Shown here: piece after piece, positions 46,637 to 55,742 of the stretch
Numbering within the stretch: the first letter of the stretch is position 1
Layout: every line of letters starts with the position of its first letter
Origin: Streptomyces sp. NRRL S-455
GTDB taxonomy: Bacteria; Actinomycetota; Actinomycetes; Streptomycetales; Streptomycetaceae
Assembly: GCF_000717875.1 (NCBI RefSeq)
Contig: NZ_JOCT01000024.1
Coordinates: 62,001-126,000, forward strand
Direction: 5' to 3'
Length of the DNA: 64,000 nt
Program-made: the position numbers and the translations under genes
Notes under the pieces: model-generated
The model's database searches: none
What the model saw: the letters and a program-made list of their open reading frames with translations, nothing else
What the model was told of the DNA's origin: nothing

Positions 46637-46873
46637 GTGGTTTTGGGGTTCTCGATCGCCCTGATCGTCTTCAGCCTGCTGCTGATGCTGCTGGTGCTGA
46701 TGCACAAGGGGAAGGGCGGCGGCCTCTCCGACATGTTCGGTGGCGGCATGCAGTCCTCCGTCGGCGGCTCCTCGGTCGCCGAACGCAACCTCGACCGCAT
46801 CACCGTCGTGGTCGGTCTGCTGTGGTTCGCGTGCATTGTCGTGCTCGGCATCCTCATGAAGGTGAACAACTGA
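46637..46873 (+). CDS. secG: Preprotein translocase subunit SecG
   Basis: A 78-residue membrane protein with two hydrophobic helices (about 2-21 and 54-74) and the conserved loop HKGKGGGLSDMFGGG between them, diagnostic of SecG. It stimulates protein export through SecYEG. GTG start; GAGGAAG lies a little far upstream. Its position after tpiA is standard in actinobacteria. Confidence 0.93.
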   Translation: MVLGFSIALIVFSLLLMLLVLMHKGKGGGLSDMFGGGMQSSVGGSSVAERNLDRITVVVGLLWFACIVVLGILMKVNN

Positions 46874-47081
46874 TCGACCGGCAATCCGCACGCAGGACGT
46901 TCGTAGGGCCCCATGTCCGGTACGCGCAGCTGAGCGCGGCCTATCATGGGGCTTGCGTCTACGTGTGAGGGTTGTAACTCCAATCACTGGACGCGCGTTG
47001 GGCCTTACGTAGACTGAGGCGCTCGCAGCGAAGCGAAACGCCGACTCGCTTCGCGGCACCATCACGCAGGGAGTTACGACC

Positions 47082-47417
47082 GTGGCAAGTGGCAACGCGA
47101 TCCGGGGAAGCCGGGTCGGGGCGGGGCCGATGGGCGAGGCCGAGCGCGGCGAGTCCGCGCCGCGGCTGCGCATCTCCTTCTGGTGCTCCAACGGACACGA
47201 GACCCAGCCGAGCTTCGCCAGCGACGCGCAGGTGCCCGAAACCTGGGACTGTCCCCGCTGCGGCTTTCCGGCAGGCCAGGACCGGGACAACCCCCCGGAC
47301 CCGCCGCGCACCGAGCCCTACAAGACACACCTCGCCTATGTGCGGGAGCGGCGCAGCGACGCGGACGGCGAGGCGATCCTCGCCGAGGCGCTCGCCAAGC
47401 TGCGGGGCGAGATCTAG
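47082..47417 (+). CDS. rbpA: RbpA-family RNA polymerase-binding protein (paralogue)
   Basis: The 111-residue protein starts with a basic tail ending in RGSRVG, then a zinc-type core with CSNGHE and CPRCG, then a helix THLAYVRERRSD with the sigma-interacting region at the C-terminus. RbpA binds the RNA polymerase beta subunit and group I/II sigma factors and raises promoter opening. The core is more divergent than the main RbpA, so this is more likely the second paralogue (RbpB-like). GTG with GGGAG upstream. Confidence 0.8.
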   Translation: MASGNAIRGSRVGAGPMGEAERGESAPRLRISFWCSNGHETQPSFASDAQVPETWDCPRCGFPAGQDRDNPPDPPRTEPYKTHLAYVRERRSDADGEAILAEALAKLRGEI

Positions 47418-47426
47418 AAGTCGAGA

Positions 47427-47456
47427 CCGGCCGGGCACCAGCAGGTGCCCGGCCGG
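47427..47456 (+). terminator. Terminator after the rbpA-like gene
   Basis: A perfect 13-bp stem (47427-47439 with 47444-47456) with loop AGCA starts 9 bp after the stop. Confidence 0.88.
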
Positions 47457-47486
47457 AACTGCTTTCCCGCCCTCGCCGCCGGCCGA

Positions 47487-47509
47487 TTGTCAGTGGTGCC
47501 CTCTACGGT
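47487..47509 (+). promoter_or_regulatory. RecA-NDp (PafBC-type) promoter ahead of an MFS gene
   Basis: TTGTCAGTG, 8 bp, TACGGT: full consensus match, the same as at uvrB. The predicted start near 47516 lies 24 bases ahead of the MFS GTG at 47540. Confidence 0.82.
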
Positions 47510-47539
47510 TTGTGCATCGGGCGAACCGTGGGGGGGACT

Positions 47540-48871
47540 GTGGCGACTGTCGAGGTGAAGGGCCTGCGCGCGCCCGCGTGGCGCGGGGGCTTCGGACGGC
47601 TGTGGAGCGCCGCCGTGCTGTCCAGCTTCGGAGACGCGCTGCGTACGGCCGCGCTGCCCCTGCTGGCCGTCACCCTCACCGACGAGCCGCTGCTCGTCGC
47701 CGCCGTCACGGCCTGCGGCTATCTGCCCTGGATCGTCTTCGGACTGCTCGGCGGGGCCGTCGCCGACCGCGTGGACCAGCGCCGCGCCATGTGGACGGTG
47801 GACGCCTTACGCGGGCTGCTGGTCGCCGCCTTCGCGGTGGCCGTCGCCCTCGGTCATGCCTCGATCGGCCTGCTCATCGTCCTGGCCTTCGCGCTGACCA
47901 CCCTGCAGACCCTCTTCGACAACGCCGCCACGGCTCTGCTGCCCGCCCTCGTCGACCGGGACGCGCTCGGCAGCGCCAACGCCCGGCTGATGACCGGGCA
48001 GCGCGTCGCGGGCGGCCTGCTGGGCGGCCCGCTCGTGCCGCTGCTGCTGGTGGGCGGGGCCGCCCTGCCCTTCGCCGCCGACGCCGTGACCTTCCTGGTG
48101 GCCGCCGCGCTGGTGGCCTCACTCCGCACACCGGTGCCCGAGCGGGAGCCCCGGCCCGCGGGCAGCACCCTGCGTCGTGAGATCGCCGAGGGCCTGCGCG
48201 CCCTGGGGCGGGACCGGGCGCTGCGCGGACTGTGCGCCGCCACCGCCCTGTGCAACATCGGCATGGGTGCTCTCGTCGCCACCCTCGTCGTCCTGGTGAC
48301 CGGCTGGCTGGACGCGGGCCACGCGGCGTACGCGGCGGCCATGACCGCGTACACGGCCGGCAGCCTGGCCGGGGGAGCGCTGGGCCGCCGGCTCGTCGAC
48401 CGCGTCGGGCGGACGCGCGCGGTGCTGCTCGCCGGGATCGTGCAGACCGGGGCGCTCGTCGCCGTGGGGACGGTGCGCAGCCTGACCACGCTGGTCGCCG
48501 CCCTGACGGTCTTCGGCTTCATGGGGATGGTGTGGAACGTCAACACCACGACCCTGATGCAGGAGCGCAGCCCCGCCGCCCTGCTGGGCCGGGTCAGCTC
48601 CGCCTTCCGGACGCTCGCCGTCGCGGGCGCGCCCGCGGGAGCGCTGCTGGGCGGAGCCGTCGCCACCGCCTGGGGCGAGAACACCCCGGCACTGCTCGCG
48701 GCCGCCTTCTTCGCCCTGTCCGTCACCGCGCTGATACCTGTGCGTCGGCCGGACGTACCTGTTGTTGCGTCCGAGGACGGCGCGACGACAGTCCACGGCA
48801 ACCGCTGCTCCATTAGGTTGGGACCGGCAGCGGGGCAGCTACGCAGCAGCACAGGCAAGGAAGAAGGCTGA
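47540..48871 (+). CDS. MFS transporter (enterobactin-exporter/EntS-like type)
   Basis: The 443-residue protein has 12 predicted helices and a loop signature [14 protein letters not shown] near residue 75, with [15 protein letters not shown] in the second half, as in the EntS/macrolide-efflux MFS group. Substrate unknown. The GTG at 47540 lies 24 bases after the expected start from a damage-type promoter, so it is probably induced under DNA stress. It ends 8 bp before pgi. That spacing suggests one transcript, which would place pgi partly under damage control. Confidence 0.85.
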   Translation: MATVEVKGLRAPAWRGGFGRLWSAAVLSSFGDALRTAALPLLAVTLTDEPLLVAAVTACGYLPWIVFGLLGGAVADRVDQRRAMWTVDALRGLLVAAFAVAVALGHASIGLLIVLAFALTTLQTLFDNAATALLPALVDRDALGSANARLMTGQRVAGGLLGGPLVPLLLVGGAALPFAADAVTFLVAAALVASLRTPVPEREPRPAGSTLRREIAEGLRALGRDRALRGLCAATALCNIGMGALVATLVVLVTGWLDAGHAAYAAAMTAYTAGSLAGGALGRRLVDRVGRTRAVLLAGIVQTGALVAVGTVRSLTTLVAALTVFGFMGMVWNVNTTTLMQERSPAALLGRVSSAFRTLAVAGAPAGALLGGAVATAWGENTPALLAAAFFALSVTALIPVRRPDVPVVASEDGATTVHGNRCSIRLGPAAGQLRSSTGKEEG

Positions 48872-48879
48872 AGTCCGAG

Positions 48880-50445
48880 ATGAACGCAGACGGCCGCACC
48901 AGGCTCAACCAGACGCCCGAGTGGACGGCACTGGCCAAGCACCGCGAGGAACTGGGCGATGTCCACCTGCGCGAGCTGTTCGCCGCCGACTCCGGCCGCG
49001 GCACCGCGTACACCCTCCGGGTCGGTGACCTGTACGTCGACTACTCCAAGCACCTCGTCACCGACGACACCCTGCGGCTGCTGCGCGAACTGGCCGCAGC
49101 CACGGACGTGTTCGGGCTCCGGGACGCCATGTTCCGCGGGGAGAGGATCAACACCACCGAGAACCGGGCCGTGCTGCACACCGCCCTTCGGGCGCCCCGG
49201 GACGCGGTGATCGAGGTCGACGGTGAGAACGTCGTACCGGGTGTGCACGCCGTGCTCGACAGGATGGCCGCCTTCGCGGACCGGGTGCGCTCCGGTGAGT
49301 GGACCGGCCACACCGGCAAGCGCATCCGGAACGTCGTCAACATCGGTATCGGTGGCTCCGACCTCGGGCCCGCGATGGCGTACGAGGTACTGCGCGCCTA
49401 CACGGACCGCTCGATGACGTTCCGCTTCGTGTCGAACGTGGACGGCTCCGACCTGCACGAGGCGGTCAGGGACCTGGACCCGGCTGAGACGCTGTTCATC
49501 GTCGCCTCCAAGACCTTCACCACCATCGAGACGGTCACCAACGCCACGTCAGCGCGCGGCTGGCTGCTCGAGGCGCTCGGCGACGAGGCCGCCGTCGCCA
49601 AGCACTTCGTCGCCCTGTCGACGAACGCGGAGAAGGTCGCCGAATTCGGCATCGACACGGCCAACATGTTCGAGTTCTGGGACTGGGTCGGCGGCCGCTA
49701 CTCGTACGACTCGGCCATCGGCCTGTCCCTGATGATCGCCATCGGCCCGGACCGCTTCCGGGAGATGCTCGACGGGTTCCGCATCGTCGACGAGCACTTC
49801 CGGACCGCGCCCGCCGAGTCCAACGTGCCTCTCCTGTTGGGCCTGCTGGGCATCTGGTACGGCAACTTCCACGACGCCCAGTCGCACGCGGTCCTGCCGT
49901 ACAGCCACTACCTGTCGAAGTTCACCGCCTATCTCCAGCAGCTCGACATGGAGTCCAACGGCAAGTACGTCGGCCGGGACGGGCGTGAGGTGGACTGGCA
50001 GACCGGGCCGGTGGTGTGGGGCACGCCGGGCACCAACGGGCAGCACGCCTACTACCAGCTCATTCACCAGGGCACGAAGCTCATCCCGGCGGACTTCATC
50101 GGCTTCGCCCGGCCGGTCGCCGAGATGAGCGACGAGCTCAAGGCGCAGCACGACCTGCTGATGGCCAACTTCTTCGCCCAGACGCAGGCGCTCGCCTTCG
50201 GCAAGACGCCCCAGGAGGTGCGGGCCGAGGGGGTGCCGGAGGAGCTGGTGCCGCACAAGACGTTCAAGGGCGACCACCCGACGACCACGATCCTGGCGCC
50301 CGAGCTGACCCCGTCCGTCCTGGGCCAGCTGGTCGCCCTCTACGAGCACAAGGTGTTCGTGCAGGGCGCGGTGTGGAACATCGACTCCTTCGACCAGTGG
50401 GGCGCAGTGACGACCGCCGGGGGGTACGCGGGCGGTGGCGCCTGA
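48880..50445 (+). CDS. pgi: Glucose-6-phosphate isomerase, C-terminally truncated
   Basis: The 521-residue protein is a clear Pgi through residue 508: [14 protein letters not shown], the phosphate-binding [21 protein letters not shown] and [11 protein letters not shown] (catalytic His region). After SFDQWG (503-508) the usual GVExxK motif and the last 35-40 residues are absent and replaced by [13 protein letters not shown] and a stop. Pgi's C-terminal Lys takes part in ring opening, so activity is doubtful. Other frames show no GVELGK-like remnant, so this is a replacement, not a simple frameshift. A second pgi elsewhere in the genome could supply the reaction. The unrelated ABC gene ends 12 bp beyond. 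Confidence 0.9.
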   Translation: MNADGRTRLNQTPEWTALAKHREELGDVHLRELFAADSGRGTAYTLRVGDLYVDYSKHLVTDDTLRLLRELAAATDVFGLRDAMFRGERINTTENRAVLHTALRAPRDAVIEVDGENVVPGVHAVLDRMAAFADRVRSGEWTGHTGKRIRNVVNIGIGGSDLGPAMAYEVLRAYTDRSMTFRFVSNVDGSDLHEAVRDLDPAETLFIVASKTFTTIETVTNATSARGWLLEALGDEAAVAKHFVALSTNAEKVAEFGIDTANMFEFWDWVGGRYSYDSAIGLSLMIAIGPDRFREMLDGFRIVDEHFRTAPAESNVPLLLGLLGIWYGNFHDAQSHAVLPYSHYLSKFTAYLQQLDMESNGKYVGRDGREVDWQTGPVVWGTPGTNGQHAYYQLIHQGTKLIPADFIGFARPVAEMSDELKAQHDLLMANFFAQTQALAFGKTPQEVRAEGVPEELVPHKTFKGDHPTTTILAPELTPSVLGQLVALYEHKVFVQGAVWNIDSFDQWGAVTTAGGYAGGGA

Positions 50446-50456
50446 ACTCGTCGAGG

Positions 50457-52862
50457 TCAGGCCACCGCGCTCAGCGTGTCCGCCAGTCGCCGCCGTGCGG
50501 CCCGGGCCGCGGGCACGGCGGCGAGCGCCGCCGCACAGAGCACCGCCGCCGCTCCGAGCAGCAGCATGAGCAGGGCGGAGGGGCTCTGTGCGATTCCCGC
50601 GCCGACGCCACTCCCTCTGCCCTGGGCGTCGATCAGCCAGTGGGCGAGGGGCAGGCCCAGGGCGCTGGCGGCGAGGACCGCCGCCAGCGCCGTGCAACCG
50701 GTGGCCGTGACCGTGATCGCCGTGATCTGCCGGGGTGACAGGCCGATGGCCTTCAGCGCCAGCAGATCCCGTTCGCTCTCCCGGACGGTGCCGCCGATCG
50801 CGGTCAGCAACTCGATGAGCCCGATGAGGGCGAGGACGGCGATCAGCCCGGCCACGACGGCGCGCAGCGGGGAGAGGCCGTCGGCCGGGTTGGCCACGGT
50901 GTGCACGTCCAGGTGCCCGCGCCCGGCTACGGCCAGCCGGTCGGCCACCTCCCGGGGCTCGGCGCCCGGCTCAAGGCGCAGCTCGTACAGGGTCGGGCGG
51001 AGCCCGGGGTCGTTCGCGCGGAGAGTGTCCAGGGACGTGGAGATGACCCGCCCGGCGTTCTCCGGCTCGATGCTGCGGCCCACGATGTGCAGGACCTGAG
51101 GCTGGTCGCCGACGGTCATCCGCACCCAGTCGCCGACGCGCACGTCCAGCAGATCGAGCAGCCCCTGCCCCGCCACCGCCTCGTCGGCGCCACCAGCCGG
51201 GCGGCCCTCGGCGAGGGTGTACGGGTAGGGGTCCTGGTGGGTGCCGAGGCCGCGCAGGGCGATGGTCGCCGTCTGGCCCGGGACCAGGGCCGCCGTCTCG
51301 ACGCCGGGGTAGGCGGCGGCCACCTCCGGGTCGCGCTCCAGCAGCGCCCGGGTCTGCCGCTCGCTCAGGCCCGCGTCGGCGCGGACGCTGAGCGCGGTCG
51401 GCAGACCGATCTGCTCGGGCTCGCTGTGGAAGCGGTCGAGGGTGGTCCAGGCGCTCATCGCCACGACGATCAGCAGCAGCGGCAGCGTGAGACGGGCGAC
51501 GGTGGCCAGGGACCGGGGACGGCGGGTGAACGCCTTGTGCCAGCCCAGCACCAGCGCGGGCGGGACCCGGCCGCCGAGCGCGCGGCGTGCCGGGCCGGAG
51601 AGCCGGCCGGTCCGGGGGGCCGCGGGCGGCAGCCCGACGAGCCGGCGCAGACCGCTCGCCGGCCGGCCGTCCCGCGACGCCGCCGTGGGCCGCCGTCCGA
51701 GGATCCGGCGGGGCGTCCCGGACCATCGTCCGCCCAGCGCCGCGGCGGGCCTCTGCACCGGGACCGGCGGCACCCGTCCGGCACGCCAGGCGGCGAGTCC
51801 GGTGGTCGCGCCGATGAACAGCACCGCGCCGACCGGGATCACGACCAGCGCGACGGTGTGCCCGGGCAGTCCCTGCCACACGCCGACCGCGTCCCCGAGC
51901 CGCCCGGGGATCCGGCTGCCCAGCACCTCGGCGAGCGCGGCGGCGGCGACGGCGCCCAGCAGGGCGTAGGCGAGGTGCTGGAGCAGGAAGACGCGGACCA
52001 CCTGGCCGGGTGTGAAGCCGATCGCCTTCAGTACGGAGAGATCGCGCAGGTGGCCGCGGATACGAGTGCTGATCGCCCCGTGCACGGCGAGCCCGGCGGC
52101 GACCAGCGCGCCCAGCCCGAACAGGCCCAGCACCTGACCGAGGAGCCGGTTGTCGCCCTGCGCCTCGGCCTGTGCCTGCTGCCAGGTGGACACCTCGCCG
52201 ATCGCTCCGGCGCCCAGCACGGTCACGGCGCGCTGGACGACGTAGGAGGTGTCGCCGGGGTCGGTCAGCCGCAGCCCGATCACCTGGCCGCCCGGGTCCG
52301 TCACGGCCGACGGCAGTGCCCACACCAGGCCCGGCTGCTCACCGGGCCGGTAGCGCGGCTCGGCGCTGTCGGCCAGGCCCACGACGGTCAGTTGCCGGGC
52401 GGTGCCGGGCACGGTGAGGGTGTCGCCGGGTTCGGCCAGCAGCGCCCGGGCGAGACGGCTCTCCAGGACCACACCGTTCGGGTTGGCGGGGTCGAGCCAG
52501 TGCCCGGAGACGATCGGCGGTCGGCCGACCGCGGGCCGTTCCTCAGTGCCGCGCAGCTCCACGGAGGCGCGGCTGCCGCGCGAGGCGACGGTGGTGGAGG
52601 CGGTGGGGTAAGGGCCGGCGACGGAGTCGACACCGTCCAGCTCGGCCAGCTCGCCGGTGTCGGCCGCGGTGTCGGTGTGCAGCCACACGTGCGCGCCGTG
52701 CGACTGCGTGAACACCCGCTGCCAGGGGTTGGTGGCGTACCCGAACAGGGCCGTGGCGAGCAGCAGTGACGCGACGATGCCCGCGGTGGCGAGGACGAGG
52801 AACAGCGCCTCGCCGCGGTGCGTGCGCAGATCGGAGTGGGCCCAGCGCAGGGTGGCTCGCAT
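50457..52862 (-). CDS. FtsX-like ABC transporter permease
   Basis: The 801-residue protein has an N-terminal helix, a large extracellular domain (about 50-235), three FtsX-type helices (LGALVAAGLAVHGA region, then about 290-380), a cytosolic Pro/Arg-rich stretch, a second extracellular domain and a final three-helix bundle with LKAIGLSPRQITAI. This is the MacB/LolC-like macrolide or lipid exporter permease layout with two FtsX modules in one chain. It follows its ATPase gene by 39 bp. Exported compound unknown. Its 3' end lies just past the truncated pgi. Confidence 0.9.
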   Translation of the reverse strand: MRATLRWAHSDLRTHRGEALFLVLATAGIVASLLLATALFGYATNPWQRVFTQSHGAHVWLHTDTAADTGELAELDGVDSVAGPYPTASTTVASRGSRASVELRGTEERPAVGRPPIVSGHWLDPANPNGVVLESRLARALLAEPGDTLTVPGTARQLTVVGLADSAEPRYRPGEQPGLVWALPSAVTDPGGQVIGLRLTDPGDTSYVVQRAVTVLGAGAIGEVSTWQQAQAEAQGDNRLLGQVLGLFGLGALVAAGLAVHGAISTRIRGHLRDLSVLKAIGFTPGQVVRVFLLQHLAYALLGAVAAAALAEVLGSRIPGRLGDAVGVWQGLPGHTVALVVIPVGAVLFIGATTGLAAWRAGRVPPVPVQRPAAALGGRWSGTPRRILGRRPTAASRDGRPASGLRRLVGLPPAAPRTGRLSGPARRALGGRVPPALVLGWHKAFTRRPRSLATVARLTLPLLLIVVAMSAWTTLDRFHSEPEQIGLPTALSVRADAGLSERQTRALLERDPEVAAAYPGVETAALVPGQTATIALRGLGTHQDPYPYTLAEGRPAGGADEAVAGQGLLDLLDVRVGDWVRMTVGDQPQVLHIVGRSIEPENAGRVISTSLDTLRANDPGLRPTLYELRLEPGAEPREVADRLAVAGRGHLDVHTVANPADGLSPLRAVVAGLIAVLALIGLIELLTAIGGTVRESERDLLALKAIGLSPRQITAITVTATGCTALAAVLAASALGLPLAHWLIDAQGRGSGVGAGIAQSPSALLMLLLGAAAVLCAAALAAVPAARAARRRLADTLSAVA

Positions 52863-52901
52863 ACGGCTCAGCCCTTCCGGGAATCGTCGTACCCGCGCAT
52901 G

Positions 52902-53657
52902 TCAGTCCTTCAGCTCCAGCACACCGGAGATGCCGGTGCGGCGCGGCGGGGTGGTGCCGTCGAGTTCCGCGTCGTCGGCGATCCGGCCGTCGAAGAAGCT
53001 GATCACCCGGTCCGCGGCGCTCGCCAGGCGGGCGTCGTGGGTGACCAGGAGGATCGTCTGGCCGCGCTGGTGGAAGCGGGACAGCAGCCGCATCACCTCG
53101 CGGGTCCCCTTGCTGTCCAGGCTGCCCGCCGGTTCGTCGGCGAGCAGCAGCGGTGGATGGTTCACCAGGGCCCGGGCGAGGGCGACCCGCTGCTGCTCGC
53201 CGCCGGACAGCTCGCCCGGCATGCTGCGTTCCTTGCCCGTCAGGCCCAGCTCGGCCAGCAGCTGCTCCCGCTCGGCCCGCGCCCGCTTCGGCGCGGCCCC
53301 GGCGAGCAGCGCGGGCAGTTCCACGTTGTCGGCGACGGACAGGTTGGACACGAGGTTGAAGAACTGGAAGACGATTCCGATCCGCTTCCGGCGTTCCACA
53401 GCCCAGCGGGCCTCGCTGTAGCCGTCCGTGCACTCGCCGTCGAGCCAGATGCTGCCCGCGTCCGGCCGCTGGAGCCCGCCGAGCAGATGCAGCAGGGTCG
53501 ACTTGCCGGCGCCGGACGGGCCGGTGATCGCCACGAACTCGCCGGGCCGTACGCACAGGTCGACCCCGCGCACCGCGTGGGCGGGCGCGCCCTCGCCGTG
53601 GTGCGTCTTCACCAGCCCTTCGGCACGCAGCACAGGAGTGGGGCGGTCGTCGCTCAC
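52902..53657 (-). CDS. ABC transporter ATP-binding protein (LolD/MacB type)
   Basis: The 251-residue ATPase has Walker A GPSGAGKS at 46-53, Q-loop FQFFNLVSNLS, signature LSGGEQQRVALAR and Walker B LLLADEPAGSLD. The Q-loop FNL and signature SGGEQQR are typical of LolD/FtsE-like partners of FtsX-type permeases. GTG at 53657 is preceded by GGAGGAG-like sequence and overlaps the PadR stop (GTGA). It powers the permease encoded next. Confidence 0.93.
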   Translation of the reverse strand: MSDDRPTPVLRAEGLVKTHHGEGAPAHAVRGVDLCVRPGEFVAITGPSGAGKSTLLHLLGGLQRPDAGSIWLDGECTDGYSEARWAVERRKRIGIVFQFFNLVSNLSVADNVELPALLAGAAPKRARAEREQLLAELGLTGKERSMPGELSGGEQQRVALARALVNHPPLLLADEPAGSLDSKGTREVMRLLSRFHQRGQTILLVTHDARLASAADRVISFFDGRIADDAELDGTTPPRRTGISGVLELKD

Positions 53658-54169
53658 TCCAGCTCCTCCAGCTCTTCCTGACACCGTTCCAGCCAGTCGA
53701 GGTCGGCCTGCAGGTGCAGCATCGCGCCCTCGATCAGCAGGTGGGCGATGCGGTTGTCGCGGTCTTCGGCGCCGGCCAGCCTGGACAGCTGCCGCATGGT
53801 GTTCAGATACTGGCGCCGCTGCTTGTTGATCAGCGAGATCTGGTCGGCGAGCCCGGTCTGCGGAGCGAGCGCCAGCTTCATGAAGAACTCGTCCCGGACC
53901 CGCGGCTCGTCCTCGGGCTCCTCGAACCAGACGCGCAGCGCCTCCCGCCCGGCCTCGGTGAGGTGGTAGACCTTCTTGTTGGGCCGGCTGGACTGCGTCA
54001 CGTCCTCGCCCTCGATCAGTCCCGACTTCTCGAGGCGGCCGAGGGTCACATAGATCTGGCCGACATTCGGCTGAGGGTACGCGGAGCCCAGCAGTTGCTC
54101 AAGGTCCTGCTTGAGCTCATAGCCGTGGGCGGGTCCGCGGGCGAGGAGTGCCAGGAGGGGCAGGCGCAC
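53654..54169 (-). CDS. PadR-family transcriptional regulator
   Basis: The 171-residue protein has the PadR winged helix (LLALLARGPAHGYELK, QIYVTLGRLEKSGLI, KKVYHLTEAGREAL, residues about 1-85) and the C-terminal PadR dimerisation helix pair. AGGAGG precedes the GTG start. It is first in a three-gene operon with the ABC exporter, which it most likely represses. A perfect inverted repeat, ATACCT-AAC-AGGTAT at 54221-54235, lies between it and the solute-binding protein gene. Confidence 0.92.
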   Translation of the reverse strand: MRLPLLALLARGPAHGYELKQDLEQLLGSAYPQPNVGQIYVTLGRLEKSGLIEGEDVTQSSRPNKKVYHLTEAGREALRVWFEEPEDEPRVRDEFFMKLALAPQTGLADQISLINKQRRQYLNTMRQLSRLAGAEDRDNRIAHLLIEGAMLHLQADLDWLERCQEELEELE

Positions 54170-54220
54170 GCGTGCAGTCCTCCTGTCCGGTCCAATGTGC
54201 TCCAGGCCCTAGTATCGCCC

Positions 54221-54235
54221 ATACCTAACAGGTAT
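54221..54235. promoter_or_regulatory. Predicted PadR operator
   Basis: A perfect ATACCT-N3-AGGTAT palindrome in the divergent space, 52 bp before padR and 57 bp before the binding-protein gene. A close variant recurs at 55573-55587. Confidence 0.7.
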
Positions 54236-54291
54236 ACATGGCCTCTGATTCCGGGCAAAGGTGCCCGTCGCCGGTGTACAGGGAGGAACCT

Positions 54292-55563
54292 ATGCGGTGG
54301 ATCCATGCCGCGGGTAGGGGCCTTCTCGTTCTCGTCGTGGTCCTGACCGGCTATGTCGCCGCCGGGGCCCAGGCCGGTGAGCCTACGGGATCCGGCCGCG
54401 GCCCGCTCACCCTCGCCACCGCCGGGGACCTCACCGGCTACCTGGGCCCCCTGCTGGAGGGCTGGAACCGCACCCACCCCGGCGAGAAGGTCACCCTGGT
54501 CGAGCTGCCCGACTCGGCCGACGAGACCCGGGCACAGATGGCCACCGACCTGCGCGACGGTGACCGCAGCCGGTTCGACGTGCTCAACATCGACGTCAAC
54601 TGGACCTCGGAGTTCGCCGCCGCGGGCTGGATCCGGCCCTTGCCGCGTGACCGCTTCCCGCTGAAGACCTTCCTCCAGCCGGTCGTGGACACGGCGACCT
54701 ACGACGGACAGCTCTACGCCGTCCCGTACGTCACCAACGCCGGCCTGCTCCTCTACCGCAAGGACGTCCTCGCGAAGGAGGGTGTCCGGCCGCCGCGCAC
54801 CTGGGCGGAGCTGGAACGGTACGCGAAGACCATCGCCCCGAAGTACCGCCTCGACGGCTACGCCGGGCAGTTCCTGCCGTACGAGGGTCTCACCGTCAAC
54901 GCGGCCGAGGTCGTCTACTCGGCGGGCGGTTCGATCCTCGGTGACGAGGGGGAGCGCGTCACCGTCGACTCGGCGGCGGCCCGCGAGGGCCTCGGGTTCC
55001 TCGCCCGCGGAGTGCGCGAGGGCTGGATCCCGAAGGAGGCCCTGACGTACAAGGAGGAGGAGTCCAAGCAGGCCTTCCAGGACGGCCGGCTGCTCTTCCT
55101 GCGGAACTGGCCGTACGCCTACGTCGGCGCCTCCGCCCCGGGGTCAGAGGTCGCCGGGAAGGTCGGCGCGGTACCTCTGCCGGGACCGGACGGGCCGGGC
55201 ACCAGCGTTCTAGGCGGCTCCAACCTCGCCGTCAGCGCCCACACGCGGCACCCCGACTCGGCCGCCCGGCTGATCGCGTACCTCACCAGCGAGCGCGTCC
55301 AGCGCCAGGTCCTCACCCGCGGCGCGCTGCCGCCCGTACGGGCCGATCTCTACCGGGACCCGGCCCTGATCCGCAGGTTCCCGTACCTGCCGACCCTGCG
55401 CGAGAGCGTGATCGCGGCCGAGCCGCGTCCCAAGAGCCCACGCTACGACCAGGTCAGCCTGGTGGTGCAGGCGGTCGTGCACGACGCGATGGCCGGGCGG
55501 GAGACGCCCGCGGCGGCGGTGCGGCGTCTGGCGCGGGAACTCGCCGCGATCTCCCGCCGCTGA
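54292..55563 (+). CDS. Extracellular solute-binding protein (sugar ABC type)
   Basis: The 423-residue protein has a signal peptide (hydrophobic 7-25, AGAQA site near 30) with no lipobox Cys, followed by a type 1 solute-binding fold (LTLATAGDLTGYLGPLLEGW; LYRKDVLAKEGV; FLRNWPYAYV). It belongs to the trehalose/maltose-binding group. Without a Cys it would be released or held by partners. It stands just ahead of the glucosidase/ABC operon, which has its own lipoprotein binding subunit, so it may feed or replace it. GGGAGG precedes the ATG. Confidence 0.85.
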   Translation: MRWIHAAGRGLLVLVVVLTGYVAAGAQAGEPTGSGRGPLTLATAGDLTGYLGPLLEGWNRTHPGEKVTLVELPDSADETRAQMATDLRDGDRSRFDVLNIDVNWTSEFAAAGWIRPLPRDRFPLKTFLQPVVDTATYDGQLYAVPYVTNAGLLLYRKDVLAKEGVRPPRTWAELERYAKTIAPKYRLDGYAGQFLPYEGLTVNAAEVVYSAGGSILGDEGERVTVDSAAAREGLGFLARGVREGWIPKEALTYKEEESKQAFQDGRLLFLRNWPYAYVGASAPGSEVAGKVGAVPLPGPDGPGTSVLGGSNLAVSAHTRHPDSAARLIAYLTSERVQRQVLTRGALPPVRADLYRDPALIRRFPYLPTLRESVIAAEPRPKSPRYDQVSLVVQAVVHDAMAGRETPAAAVRRLARELAAISRR

Positions 55564-55572
55564 CTGCTCTAG

Positions 55573-55587
55573 TTACTTGTTAGGTAA
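55573..55587 (+). promoter_or_regulatory. Second PadR-like operator, upstream of the glucosidase
   Basis: This 15-mer matches the reverse complement of 54221-54235 at 12 of 15 positions and keeps the inverted GTTAC/GTAAC symmetry. It lies 10 bp after the binding-protein stop. A TTGACA at 55671 farther on may be the -35 of the glucosidase promoter. Confidence 0.5.
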
Positions 55588-55742
55588 CGCGGACGTCTCA
55601 TCTCCGTGCGAGATGCCCGAGAAAGTCCATATTTCGGCATCCAACTGGCCGGTCACCTCTGTGCTTTTCATTGACACCCTCTCGACACGCCTACTTAACA
55701 TGCATGCATAACCGCTGCCCTCCTCAGAGACAGGTCGATGGG

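Noticed and set aside
50395..50460. Simple frameshift as the cause of the short Pgi
   Set aside because: Neither alternative frame restores a GVExxK-like end, so loss or replacement of the 3' end fits better.
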